Assembly: GCA_001641205.1 (NCBI GenBank)
Contig: LSMX01000002.1
Span: forward strand, 62,001 to 126,000
Reading direction: 5' to 3'
DNA from: Mycoplasma sp. Bg1
Lineage (GTDB): Bacteria > Bacillota_I > Bacilli_A > Mycoplasmatales > Hepatoplasmataceae
Length of the DNA stretch: 64,000 nt
Made by a program: the position numbers and the translations under genes. Positions within the stretch are counted from its first letter, which is position 1, and each line of letters begins with the position of its first letter. The notes beneath the pieces were generated by a model. It was not told the DNA's origin. It did no database searches and worked only from the letters and a program-made list of their open reading frames with translations. Shown here piece by piece: positions 1 through 8,859 of this stretch.

Positions 1-356
1 AATTTTTCAAGTTTAAAAGTTAAATTTTTATATTTTTCATAATTAATTAATCTTTCAAGTAAATTTTCAGTTTCAGCTTCATAATCATCTGGTTCTAAGA
101 AAATATCTGTTTTTAACATATATTTTGCTTTTAAATCAATTAGTTGAGAAGCAAGAAGCATATATTCAGAAGCTTCATCAAGATTTAAATTATCTTGCAA
201 GTGGGCAGTATTTACATAATCAACAAATTGGTCTGCAACCTCAACAAGAGAAAGTTCTAAAATGTCTAATTTTTTTGTTTTTATTAAATGTAAAAGAAGG
301 TCTAATGGACCCTCAAAATTATCAAGTTTAAATTTTCTTTCAGAAATTTTAATCAT
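1..356 (-). CDS. scpA: Segregation and condensation protein A, N-terminal part (truncated by window edge)
   Basis: ScpA is the kleisin subunit that bridges the SMC ATPase heads together with ScpB in the chromosome condensation complex. About 118 residues are visible from ATG at 356. The start MIKISERKFKLDNFEGPLDL is the typical ScpA opening (FxGPLDLLLHLI), followed by the helical ILELSLVEVADQFVDYV segment and the stretch LLASQLIDLKAKYML, a strong family signature. The C-terminal winged-helix part lies outside the window. The gene follows plsC by 11 bases on the same strand, so the two are probably co-transcribed. The family assignment is secure from motif order; only completeness is unknown. 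Confidence 0.93.
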   Translation of the reverse strand, partial: MIKISERKFKLDNFEGPLDLLLHLIKTKKLDILELSLVEVADQFVDYVNTAHLQDNLNLDEASEYMLLASQLIDLKAKYMLKTDIFLEPDDYEAETENLLERLINYEKYKNLTFKLEK

Positions 357-367
357 TTTTTATAGTT

Positions 368-1252
368 CTATTCTGTTTCAGAACTAATTTCAGCATTAAT
401 TTCTTGTTGCAATTTTTTATTCTTTTTTTTCTCTTTGATAAAAGATTTTTCCTTAATATTTTTTAAGTGTTTTTTTTCATGAGGACTTAAACTTTTATAG
501 TAATTTGTTAAGTCTTTTTGAATTAAAGTTTTTACTTTTTTACTTATTATTGGAGTTGGTAAATGCATATGATCTGCTGCTTTAAGCGGTTTATGTACAA
601 TAATTTGAATTTTTGCTGTTTTTAATCGCAAAAGATTTCTTGCTTGTAATGTTCCAATTATTGTTATTGGAACAATTGGCAAATAATATCTTTGAGCAAA
701 TTTAAAAGTTCCGTCTTTAAAATCAAGTAAATCACCAGTTAATGATCTAGTTCCTTCAGGAAAAACAATTACTGCGTGATTTGTTTGTTTTGCTTGTGCT
801 GCTGCTGCATCTAGTTTAATTATTTGTTCACGAATTTTTGCTCGTGAAATAAAAAATCCATCACCGCCTCTAAAAAAACCACCAACAAGTTTACTTTTTT
901 CTAAAACTTCTTTACCAACTGGAATTAAAGGAATTTTTCCTCCCAAAGCTTTTATTAAATAAAAAGGATCGAAATTTGAAGTATGATTTGGAGCAATTCA
1001 TGAAGCACCTTTTGGCAAATTTTCTTCACCAATAAGTTCAATATCAACTCCTATTCTTCATATTGTTTTTCTAACTTTTTTACGAATATATTCTCATCTC
1101 TCATCATAAGGATGTAAATTAGGATCTTGTTCTTTTTTGTTTTTTCGTAATCATTTATCAAGTCTTCTAGAACCAGATCATAGTCCTAATGGAAGCATTC
1201 AAAGAAAAATAATTCTGAAGATATTTTTTAAATAATTTGCTATTTCTTTCAT
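368..1252 (-). CDS. plsC: 1-acyl-sn-glycerol-3-phosphate acyltransferase
   Basis: PlsC transfers a second acyl chain to lysophosphatidic acid to make phosphatidic acid at the inner membrane face. The 294-residue frame from ATG at 1252 needs several UGA-Trp codons near the N terminus (residues 18, 25, 34). It shows the catalytic block NHTSNFDP (His90, Asp95, the HX4D motif) and the acyl-phosphate site FPEGTRS further on. The N-terminal hydrophobic stretch (about residues 9-25) fits membrane association. The C-terminal tail is Lys/Glu-rich and probably disordered. Upstream lies acpS, so two lipid synthesis genes are paired. A TATAAT with a Shine-Dalgarno-like AAGGA precedes the start. Confidence 0.93.
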
Positions 1253-1288
1253 TTATAATAATCCTTACTTTTATATTATACTTATAAA

Positions 1289-1624
1289 TTATTTTACAAC
1301 AATTGCAAAAGCAATTGTATATTTTTTTTCATGAGAAATAGAAATAAGAATTTTATCCGTTTGGGCATCCTCAATAAATATTTTAGGTTTTCCTAAATCA
1401 TCATCTAAAATAGTAATTTCACTATACATATATTTTTTGTTTGTAGCTTTGATAATTGCTTCTTTTGCAGCTCATCTTCCACAAACAAACTCCAATTGTA
1501 ATTGTTGATCTAAAGCTGAATAAATTTTATATTCTTTTAAACTAAGAAATTTTAAAATAAATTGATTTCCCTTTTCTAAACGACTATTTTGAATAATATC
1601 TATTCCAACACCAACAGTTTCCAT
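1289..1624 (-). CDS. acpS: Holo-[acyl-carrier-protein] synthase
   Basis: AcpS attaches the 4'-phosphopantetheine arm of CoA to apo-ACP. The 111-residue protein has the N-terminal GVGIDII strand with the metal-binding Asp9 and the helix motif FVCGRWAAKEAIIKA with Glu55, the two residues that bind Mg in this family. It ends in SISHEKKYTIAFAIV, the usual C-terminal strand pair. One UGA codes for Trp51. The length is normal for a trimeric AcpS. The start has no Shine-Dalgarno but TATAAT lies six bases upstream, suggesting a leaderless mRNA. It sits directly upstream of plsC, linking ACP activation with phospholipid synthesis. Confidence 0.93.
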
Positions 1625-1630
1625 AATTTA

Positions 1631-1636
1631 ATTATA
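1631..1636 (-). promoter_or_regulatory. -10 box of acpS, leaderless arrangement
   Basis: TATAAT on the minus strand is separated from the acpS ATG (1624) by exactly six bases (TAAATT). A bacterial -10 box places the transcription start about seven bases downstream, which is the A of the ATG itself. No Shine-Dalgarno is possible in that space. The box is seen; leaderless transcription is inferred. Confidence 0.6.
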
Positions 1637-1658
1637 TAAAATAATTACCATTTATTTC

Positions 1659-2150
1659 TTATCTTGTGTATTTATCTGCAAGATTAAATTTAGATTCAAT
1701 ATATTTTAGTTCTAAATCAAGTTTATTTTCATGCATCAAAGCAATTGCTTGATTAAACATAATTGGGGCTTTTGATTTTCCCCCCATATTTCCTTTTTTA
1801 AATGATTTAATAAGTGTTTCTGCATCAGTCATAATTATAAAATGCTGACCTTCATTCATAGAAACAATAAGTTGAATGGTTTTTAAAAATCCTAATGCTT
1901 CTGATTCAATTTGCCATTCAAATTCTCCGAATTTAGAATTTTTTTGAATTAAATTACCTTTTAAATCAGTAATTGCATAGGTAGATTTTCTTTTGCTTCC
2001 TCCGCCTTGAATTACACCATCAAAATAAAAAGTAATTTTTTGAAGAGAATCTAAAGTTTTTTCTTTTTCTAATAATAAATAAACATTATCTAGTTCTTTT
2101 TGCACTTTTTTTAAAGCAATAAAAATTTGTTTTTTAACTACTGGATCCAT
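1659..2150 (-). CDS. RNase H-fold protein (RNase HI-like)
   Basis: This 163-residue protein has the order of acidic residues expected of an RNase HI active site: Asp44 in FYFDGV, Glu84 in ESEAL, Asp109 in IMTDAETL, and Asp159 in NLADKYTR. The spacing and strand/helix pattern fit cleavage of RNA in RNA-DNA hybrids. It has an extra N-terminal helix of about 38 residues (KKVQKELDNVYLLLEKE) not found in minimal RNase HI. The stop is TAA at 1659. The start ATG (2150) has no ribosome-binding site but TATAAT six bases before it. RNase HI or an RNase H-like paralogue of unknown substrate are both possible; the fold call is firmer than the exact activity. Confidence 0.7.
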   Translation of the reverse strand: MDPVVKKQIFIALKKVQKELDNVYLLLEKEKTLDSLQKITFYFDGVIQGGGSKRKSTYAITDLKGNLIQKNSKFGEFEWQIESEALGFLKTIQLIVSMNEGQHFIIMTDAETLIKSFKKGNMGGKSKAPIMFNQAIALMHENKLDLELKYIESKFNLADKYTR

Positions 2151-2156
2151 GAATTA

Positions 2157-2162
2157 ATTATA
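2157..2162 (-). promoter_or_regulatory. -10 box of the RNase H-like gene, leaderless arrangement
   Basis: TATAAT on the minus strand ends six bases before the ATG at 2150, the same spacing as at acpS and proS. This puts the predicted transcription start on the start codon. A second TATAAT-like box pointing the other way near 2176 could serve the divergent membrane-protein gene. Confidence 0.6.
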
Positions 2163-2215
2163 TCTTTAATAGAGTGTATAATTTTATTGTTGTTATTAGG
2201 AAAAATATTAAAAAT

Positions 2216-2521
2216 ATGAAATTAAAAAACGGCAAAGGTCTATTTACATCTGTATGTACATTAATTACATTAATTCTTACACTAGTTTTTACTGGTGCAT
2301 TGATTAGTTTTTCTAGTCTTGGAACAGGTAAAGAAAATGGTGGGTGAATCATTATTTTAATTTTTGCAGTAATCTCATTGCTTGCAACTGTTTATTTATA
2401 TTGACATGGAATAAAAATTCTTTTTGGTGTTGATCGTAATACTTGATTATATGTTTTTGTTTCCTTCTTTGCATTCTTTTTTGGTGGAGTCTTAATGCTT
2501 ATTGCAAAGATTCTTGATTAA
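2216..2521 (+). CDS. Small membrane protein of unknown function, three TM segments
   Basis: The 101-residue frame is interrupted under the standard code by three TGA codons that read as Trp. It contains three hydrophobic helices (roughly residues 12-34, 43-62 and 75-98) joined by short charged loops, and a conserved-looking LFGVDRNTWLYVFVSFFAFF segment. I recognise no family. It stands alone on the plus strand, divergent from the RNase H-like gene, and ends just before a shared terminator hairpin. Start ATG 2216 is chosen because it opens the frame and a TATAAT lies about 35 bases upstream. Confidence 0.6.
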
Positions 2522-2542
2522 TTATTATAAAATAAAGTAATT

Positions 2543-2572
2543 AAAAAAAACAACTTTAAAAGTTGTTTTTTT
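2543..2572. terminator. Bidirectional Rho-independent terminator
   Basis: A run of A, an inverted repeat CAACTTT/AAAGTTG and a run of T lie between the plus-strand membrane gene (ends 2521) and the convergent rpsO (ends 2585). The hairpin with A and T tracts on both sides can stop transcription from both directions. Confidence 0.8.
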
Positions 2573-2584
2573 TAATTTTATTAA

Positions 2585-2854
2585 TTAGTGTCTTAAACCA
2601 AGTTTTTTTAATAAATCCTGATATCTTTGAGGATCTTCATTTTTTAAATATTTAAGTAATGAAGCTCTTTTTGAAACCTTTTTATATAGTCCTAATTTAG
2701 AATGAAAGTCTTTTTTATTAACTTTCATATGTTCAATCAAATCTAAAATTTCTGCAGTTAGAATTGCAATTTGGACTTCTGTTTGTCCAGTATCTTTATT
2801 ATTTTTTCCAAATTCTTGGATAATTTCTTCTTTTTTACTTTTATCTATTGCCAT
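2585..2854 (-). CDS. rpsO: 30S ribosomal protein S15
   Basis: S15 binds the central domain of 16S rRNA early in 30S assembly and forms a bridge to the 50S subunit. The 89-residue protein has the canonical length and motifs: DTGQTEVQIAILT near residues 21-33, the helix with HSKLGLYKKVSKRASLLKYL, and the C-terminal LLKKLGLRH. The start ATG at 2854 follows the rplT stop by nine bases and a GGAAAA Shine-Dalgarno-like site. It is therefore the last gene of infC-rpmI-rplT-rpsO and ends before a strong hairpin terminator. Confidence 0.97.
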   Translation of the reverse strand: MAIDKSKKEEIIQEFGKNNKDTGQTEVQIAILTAEILDLIEHMKVNKKDFHSKLGLYKKVSKRASLLKYLKNEDPQRYQDLLKKLGLRH

Positions 2855-2863
2855 AATTTTTTC

Positions 2864-3226
2864 CTATGATTTATCCAATCCTTCTTTTGCGATTTTAACA
2901 ATTTCTTCAAATTGTTCTAAATCATTATATGCAATGTCTGCTAACATTTTCCGATTAATTTCAACATTTGCTTTATTTAACCCATTAATTAATTGAGAAT
3001 AACTCATTTCATAAGTTCTTGCTGCAGCATTGATTCTTTTAATTCAAAGTCTACGCATCTCTCTTTTTAATAGTTTTCTATCATTAAAAGCATGTTCATT
3101 AGATTTACGAACTTGTTCCTTTGCAGATTTGTAGCCAATTGATTTATGTCCATAATAACCTTTTGCTAGTTTTAAGGTTCTATTATGTCTTGATTTTTTT
3201 GTTACTGCTGATTTTGCTCTTGCCAT
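2864..3226 (-). CDS. rplT: 50S ribosomal protein L20
   Basis: L20 is an early 23S rRNA assembly protein and the usual repressor of its own operon. The 120-residue protein starts MARAKSAVTKKSRHNRTLKL and contains GYYGHKSIGYKSAKEQVRKS, then, after a UGA-coded Trp at residue 61, IKRINAAARTYEMSYSQLI and the C-terminal RNA-binding domain. The stop is TAG at 2864. It lies 9 bases after rpmI. The L20-type leader upstream of infC (4109-4262) would be its target for feedback control. Confidence 0.97.
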
Positions 3227-3235
3227 AATTTTCTC

Positions 3236-3424
3236 CTATAAAACATCCTTATATCTTTTTACATCTGAAGCAGACATATTTGTTTTTTGTCTTGCTGATC
3301 TTTTTTGTTTTGATGATTTAGTTGAGAAAAAGTGCGATGTATTTGCATGGCCTCTTCTTACTACACCATTTTTTGTTTTTTTAAATCTTTTATTTATTGA
3401 AGATTTGCTTTTTTGTTTTGGCAT
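3236..3424 (-). CDS. rpmI: 50S ribosomal protein L35
   Basis: This 62-residue, strongly basic protein has the L35 signature: MPKQKSKSSINKRFKKTKNG at the N terminus, RGHANTSHFFSTKSSKQKRS in the middle and SASDVKRYKDVL at the C terminus. It sits between infC and rplT, the conserved order in bacteria. A good AGGAG Shine-Dalgarno precedes the ATG at 3424. Confidence 0.97.
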   Translation of the reverse strand: MPKQKSKSSINKRFKKTKNGVVRRGHANTSHFFSTKSSKQKRSARQKTNMSASDVKRYKDVL

Positions 3425-3553
3425 CTTAAACTCCTAATCTTATTTCTATTTATAAAATGCTTATTTATGTTTACAAAAGTAAATAAAATTATTTCCTAAT
3501 TTTATAACTACTTATGTTTACTAAAATAAAGTTATCTTTTTTTATTTTACTTA

Positions 3554-4108
3554 TTATTTCTTTTTAGGGGAAATGTAAGCATCTAAAAATCTTCCGTTTA
3601 ATCTTGGTTTTTTATCAACTTGAGCAATTTCATCAAGTTGATCCAAGAAATTTTTCATTGTTTCAAAGCCAATATCTTTATTGGCCATTTGTCTCCCTTT
3701 AAAAGCTAGCGACACTTTTACCCGAGATCCTTTTTCTAAAAAACGAATAGCATTTTTTACTCTTACATCTAAATCATGTTGTCCAATATTAGGTGATAAT
3801 CTTACTTCTTTGTTCTCAATTATCTTTTGGTTCTTTTTATTTTCTGATTCTCTTTTTTTTCGTTCATATTTGAACTTACCGTAATCTACAATTTTTGTAA
3901 CAGCAACAGTTCCTTTATCAGAAATAAGAACTAAATCTAAATCAAATTTACTTGCTTCCTTCAAAGCATCATTTTTAGACATAACTCCTAATTTTTCACC
4001 AGCTGGATTAATTACAAGCATTTCTTTTGCTCTAATTTGATAATTAGTTTGATCACGATGTTGATCAAATTGTCTTCCCTGATAATTTTTTTTAATTTTA
4101 ATTGCTAT
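3554..4108 (-). CDS. infC: Translation initiation factor IF-3, probable AUA start codon
   Basis: IF-3 prevents premature subunit joining and proofreads start-codon choice on the 30S subunit. The frame contains the N-domain block NYQIRAKEMLVINPAGEKLG and the C-domain block HDLDVRVKNAIRFLEKGSRVKVSL, ending in DAYISPKKK. The first in-frame ATG (4021) would cut into the conserved NYQIRAKE segment, so translation must begin upstream. The only suitable codon after the Shine-Dalgarno AAGGAG is ATA at 4106-4108, seven bases downstream, giving 184 residues. Bacterial infC genes are well known for non-AUG starts (AUU, AUC, AUA) that IF-3 itself discriminates against, giving autoregulation. First gene of infC-rpmI-rplT-rpsO. 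Confidence 0.93.
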   Translation of the reverse strand: MAIKIKKNYQGRQFDQHRDQTNYQIRAKEMLVINPAGEKLGVMSKNDALKEASKFDLDLVLISDKGTVAVTKIVDYGKFKYERKKRESENKKNQKIIENKEVRLSPNIGQHDLDVRVKNAIRFLEKGSRVKVSLAFKGRQMANKDIGFETMKNFLDQLDEIAQVDKKPRLNGRFLDAYISPKKK

Positions 4109-4262
4109 GGTAATTCTCCTTTTGTAAATAAAGAAAAAATAATCTCTTTTTAAAAGAGATTATTTAAAGAATATTATAGTTCAAAAAACCATAAATGCTT
4201 TAACCCAGGTTCACAACTAAGGAACAACTCGGGTGAGAATCTCTTCCACTTTCATTTATTTA
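4109..4262 (-). promoter_or_regulatory. infC-rpmI-rplT leader, L20-type attenuator
   Basis: About 150 bases separate a TATAAT (4270-4275) from the infC start. Near the 3' end is a perfect hairpin, AATAATCTCTTTT/AAAAGAGATTATT (about 4138-4165), followed by a U-rich run: a Rho-independent terminator inside the leader. Upstream of it are further complementary segments (CCCGAGTTG, GAACCTGGG, AAAGCATT) that could form an alternative fold. Firmicutes use an L20-binding leader with exactly this layout before infC. The attenuator is seen; control by L20 is inferred from the family. Confidence 0.7.
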
Positions 4263-4304
4263 CCACTTTATTATATCAATTATTTTAGAATATTTTATAA
4301 AATC

Positions 4305-6560
4305 TTAACCAAATTTACCAGAAATATAAGCTCTTGTTTCTTCTTCCTTGGGATTTTTAAATAATTCTTTGGTTTCTCCATATTCAATTAATCTTCCTTC
4401 ATAGAAAAAAGCAGTCCGATCACTTAATCTTTTTGCCTGTTGCATTGAGTGGGTTACAACAATAATTGTATAATCTTCTTTTAATTTATGAATTAAATCC
4501 TCAACTATTTTTGCAGCAATAGGGTCAAGAGCTGAAGTTGGTTCATCCATTAGAAGAACTTCTGGTTGATTTGCGATTGCTCTTGCAATACATAGACGTT
4601 GTTGTTGGCCACCTGAAAGTGATGTTCCAAGAACCTTAAGATTATCCTTTACCTCTTCATAAAGTCCTGCATCCTTTAAAGATTTAACAACAATATCATT
4701 TAAGATAGCTTTGTTTTTTATTCCTCTAATTTTTGGACCATAAGTTACATTTTTATAAATAGACATGGGAAAAGGGTTTGGTTGTTGAAAAATCATTCCC
4801 ACTTTTGTTCTTAAGGTAGAAATATCTAATTTATCATATCTATTAATTACTGAACGTAATTTATAGATATTATATTCACCATCAAAAAGAATTTTTCCTT
4901 TTACTCTAAAATCAGGAATTTGATCATTAATTCGATTTAATGTTCTTATGAAAGTTGATTTTCCACAACCAGATGGACCAATAATTGCTGTTACTCCTGT
5001 TTTTGGAATATCAATATTTATGTCAAATAAAGCTTGTTTATAACCATAAAAAATATTTAAATATTTAATACTAAAAGCTAAATTAGGATCAATGTCTTCT
5101 TCGCTTCCAAAAGAAATTGAGGCATCCATTTGAGTAATTAATTTTTGTGCTAAGGCTAAATTATTAATTTCACCTTCAATAATAGGAGTTCGCATATCAA
5201 TTAGTTTTTGAGATTTAAGTAAATTTTGTTTTACTTTTTCAAGATTAGTTTGATCTACTTTTTTTAAAAAAATTATAACTTTATTAATCTCTTTTATTTT
5301 TTGCATTTTTGAATAATTGAAAGCTAAAATAGGTTTTTTATCTACTTTTAATTTTAAAATATTTGTGTTAATTTTAAAAAGTTCTTGATCTAAATTTTTC
5401 AGATTTTTTCTTTGATCTGAAATTTCTTGATCATTAATTAAAAGTTTTAATTCATTTTTTCTAACTTCAGTATTAGCAACAAAATATTCAAATTGATTTT
5501 TCTTTCGATCAATTACAAAAATTATATTTTCTAATTGTTTTTTCAGATGGAAAATTTTAATTTCTACAACTTCAATAGGTTTTAAAAGTTTTAATTGATT
5601 TTGTTTAATTTTTTCAAATTCAATAATTTTTTGCTCTACTTCTTTATTGATTATTTTTCTTTTTCTTAATTTTTTTAATTCGTATTTAGTTTTAGAATAT
5701 TCTTTTAAAAGTTTTGTAAAGCCAATTTCTTCTTTCTTTTGATTAATTTCAATTTGTAATTTATCAAAAGAATCTTTTATTCTTTTGATATTATTATTAA
5801 AATATTTACTAGTTAAATCTATTTTAGAATTAACATTTTCTTTATTTCAAAAAGAAATTAGCAAATCCATTTTAACAATTAGATTTTTTGTCAAAACTAA
5901 ATTATTAATTTCTTCTTTAATAAGCAAATTTTTTATATCAATCAATTCTTGAAATTCAATTATATTTTGTTTTATATTTTCCAAATTAACTTTATTTGCT
6001 TTATTTAAAAAGTTTTTAATTTTTTTGATTTCTTTTATTTTTTTACTTTTAGAATAATTTAAAACTATAAAAGATTGCTTTTTATTTTTTTGTTCTAAAA
6101 TATTTTTATTAATATTTAGAAGCTCTTGCTCCAAAATTTTAAGTTGTTTTTTTTGATCTAGAATTTCTTGATTATTAATTAATAATTCTAATTTACTTTT
6201 TTTAATTTCAGTTTTAGTAATAAAATATTCAAATTGCTTTTTATTTTTTTCAATTAAAGAAATTAAATTTTCTAAATGTTTTTTGAGGGGGAGAATTTTT
6301 CTTTCAGTAAATTCAATTTGTTTTAAAACTTTTAATTGATTTTGCTTTTGATTTTTTAAATCAAAAATCTGTTGCTTAATTTCTTTAGTAATTACTTCTG
6401 TTTCAATTAATTTTTTTAGTTCTTCTTGTAATTTTAAATATTCTTTTACAAGTTCATCAAATTTAATTTCTACTTTTTTTTGTTTAATTTCAGTTTGTAA
6501 TTTATTAAATAGAGTTTCTATATTTTCTATTTTATTTTGATTAAAATTTTTTGTGTTCAT
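4305..6560 (-). CDS. pstB: Phosphate ABC transporter ATPase with duplicated coiled-coil extension
   Basis: The C-terminal third (from about residue 495) is a complete PstB ATPase: Walker A GPSGCGKST, signature LSGGQQQRLCIARAIA, Walker B VLLMDEPTSALD and the switch histidine in THSMQQAKRLSD. It energises phosphate import through the adjacent fused permease. The first 484 residues are unusual: two copies of a Lys/Glu-rich coiled-coil module with an exact 247-residue period (FNKLQTEIKQKK at 18 matches FDKLQIEINQKK at 265; KMDLLISF ending at 237 matches QMDASISF ending at 484). The whole 751-residue frame is open with UGA read as Trp at residue 238. Normal PstB is about 250-330 residues. The start is three bases after the permease stop. 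Confidence 0.92.
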
Positions 6561-6562
6561 AT

Positions 6563-8797
6563 CTATCTTTCCCCTAAAAGTTGTTTAAAATTAATTTCTT
6601 TATATTTAAAAAATTCTAATAAAATAATAGAAATTATTGGAATAATTACTGCAAAACCAAATAATACTGGTAATCCATTTTCTGTAATTAAAATTGCTGC
6701 AACTGCAGTTGCAAAACCACCCAAACTAATTCCTGCTTCTTTATAATGATTATTTTTAATTAATTGTGAAATAATTGCAAGAAGTAGAACCATTATCATT
6801 AAAACAAAAGCAATTGATCTAATTTGTGCACGCTTAATTGGATCAGATGATCCATTTAATTGATACATAATTGTAGTTAAGGTTAAACCACCATCACGAT
6901 ATCAACCATTAATTGTAGTATTTGGAGTTACTTTTGATCCAAGAATAGTAATAAAAATAGCAGATTCAGCCATAATAATTGAAACCGCAAGAAGAGCTGC
7001 TGAAATTATTGCTGGTGTAATTTGTTTAAGAGAAATTTTTTTAGAAGTAATAATAGTTGTTGCTCCAAGAGCAGTTGAACCTTCAAGTAATTTTTGATCA
7101 ATTTTAGTAATTCCTTCTTCTGTTTGTTTAATTATAGTTGGTAAAATAATCAAAATAAGCATAATCATTGGTTCAAACATTTTAGCATTTTCATCAATTG
7201 CTGTTCCTGCAAAAATCATCATTGCAATTGCTCCATAAACTACAGTGGGAATTGAAACCATTATTTGAAAAATAAAGGAAACAATATTACTTAATCATGA
7301 GTTCTTTTTCATATAAGAAGTTAAAAAAATTCCTGTTGCAATTCCAATTGGCAAAGCAATTGTTAAACAAAAAAGAATATTTATAACTGTCCCCAAAAGA
7401 GGAATTGCAAGTCCATAAATTTTATCTGTTCCATGATTAACTGCCCCTTTTTGACTTAAAATTTGTCAAGAAAGCAAATTAACTATATCCCCATTTTTCG
7501 TTTCAACTACAAAACCACCATTAAAAATATAGGCAAATATTCCCCCAAGCATAATAATTCCAAATAAAGAAAATATTCCAATTAAACTATAATGTAAAAT
7601 TGATTTTGATTTTTTATATTTAATTCACCTTATACTTGCATCAAGTGTAGTCTGCTTAAGAATTGCTTGTGTTTTATATCTTGGAGAAGAATAAAAATCA
7701 TATGAATGTTTTTGCATCGCCTCTTTTTGTTGGCCTTTAATTCAAATTCGTTGATTTTTTGTCTCTAAATTTTCCAGTCCTTTTTCACTTATGAGGACAT
7801 CCACCTTATTAATGTCGTAAGTAAAAGCTGCTTGTTTTTTAGCAACTATTTCATCATTTGTTCGATATTGAATAAATTTTAAAATAATAAATAAAATAAC
7901 TACAGTAATAAGTAAGATTGCAGTTAAAAAGATATAAAGAGTAAATTCTAATTGTTGATCTGTTATATATCCACTAGCAGTCATCATAATTAATGGTGAA
8001 AGAAATAAAGAAACATTTCAAGGAGCAAGATTTAAATGGGCAGGAAAAACAAGCGATGATGAAGAAATCATTGAAATTGCTGTTGCTTCTCCAAGCGCCC
8101 TTCCAAGAGCAAATAAGATTCCTAAAAAAATACCTGATTTTGCTGCTCTTAAAGTAACATAAATTGAAGTTTGTGTTCTAGAAGCTCCAAGAGCATATGA
8201 GCATGATTCAACATCTTTATCTACCATGTTAATTGAAGTAATGGTCATAATCGTAATTGTTGGCATAACCATTAAAGAGATCATAAAGATAATTGTAAGA
8301 AGTGATCCTTGTTGAAATCCAAATTGAACTTTAATTACATGATCAATCATATAATAACCAAAAGTTCCATAAACTACAGAAGGAACTGCGGCCAAAATAG
8401 AAACAAGAGCAAACATAACAATGCTTGCTCTTTTTCCTAAAAATCTAGTTATAAGTAAAGCAGTAGAAACGGCGACAGGAACTGCAATAAGTAAAGATAA
8501 AAATGACATTCAAATGGTATTAAAAATTAAAATACCAACTCCATAAATTCCTGCATGACCACCAAGAAATCCCGGACTAAAAGTATTGCTAAAAAGCGCT
8601 TCGAAAAAACCAATCCCCTGTTTATGAGCAGCTTTTAAACCCAAAACAATTACACTAGAAAAAGCCATAAGAATTATAAAACAAAGAAAAGAAACCATTA
8701 ACATTAAGCCAATTCTATAGACGTTATTATTAATAGTTCTTTTCTTGCTTTGTTTTCTATCATTAATAGATTTTGCGATCTGACTTGTAGAATTCAT
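6563..8797 (-). CDS. pstCA: Phosphate ABC transporter permease, PstC-PstA fusion
   Basis: One 744-residue open frame (with several UGA-Trp codons) contains both permease halves of the phosphate transporter. The first half has the PstC features SILAAVPSVVYGTFG and GRALGEATAISM. After a cytoplasmic linker (about residues 290-365) the PstA half follows with FQIMVSIPTVVYGAI, the EGSTALGATT coupling helix and a last group of membrane helices. Around 12 or more hydrophobic segments are visible in all. Other mollicutes also have one long permease gene next to pstB in place of pstC and pstA. It lies between pstS and pstB, with gaps of 62 and 2 bases. Confidence 0.92.
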
Positions 8798-8859
8798 AAC
8801 TAAAGAGATTTTATAATCTTATTATACTTAAATACTTTTATTATATAAATTAAATTTAT

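Noticed and set aside
4109..4262. T-box riboswitch
   Set aside because: No GGTGG-type antiterminator sequence and the downstream genes are ribosomal, fitting an L20 leader better.
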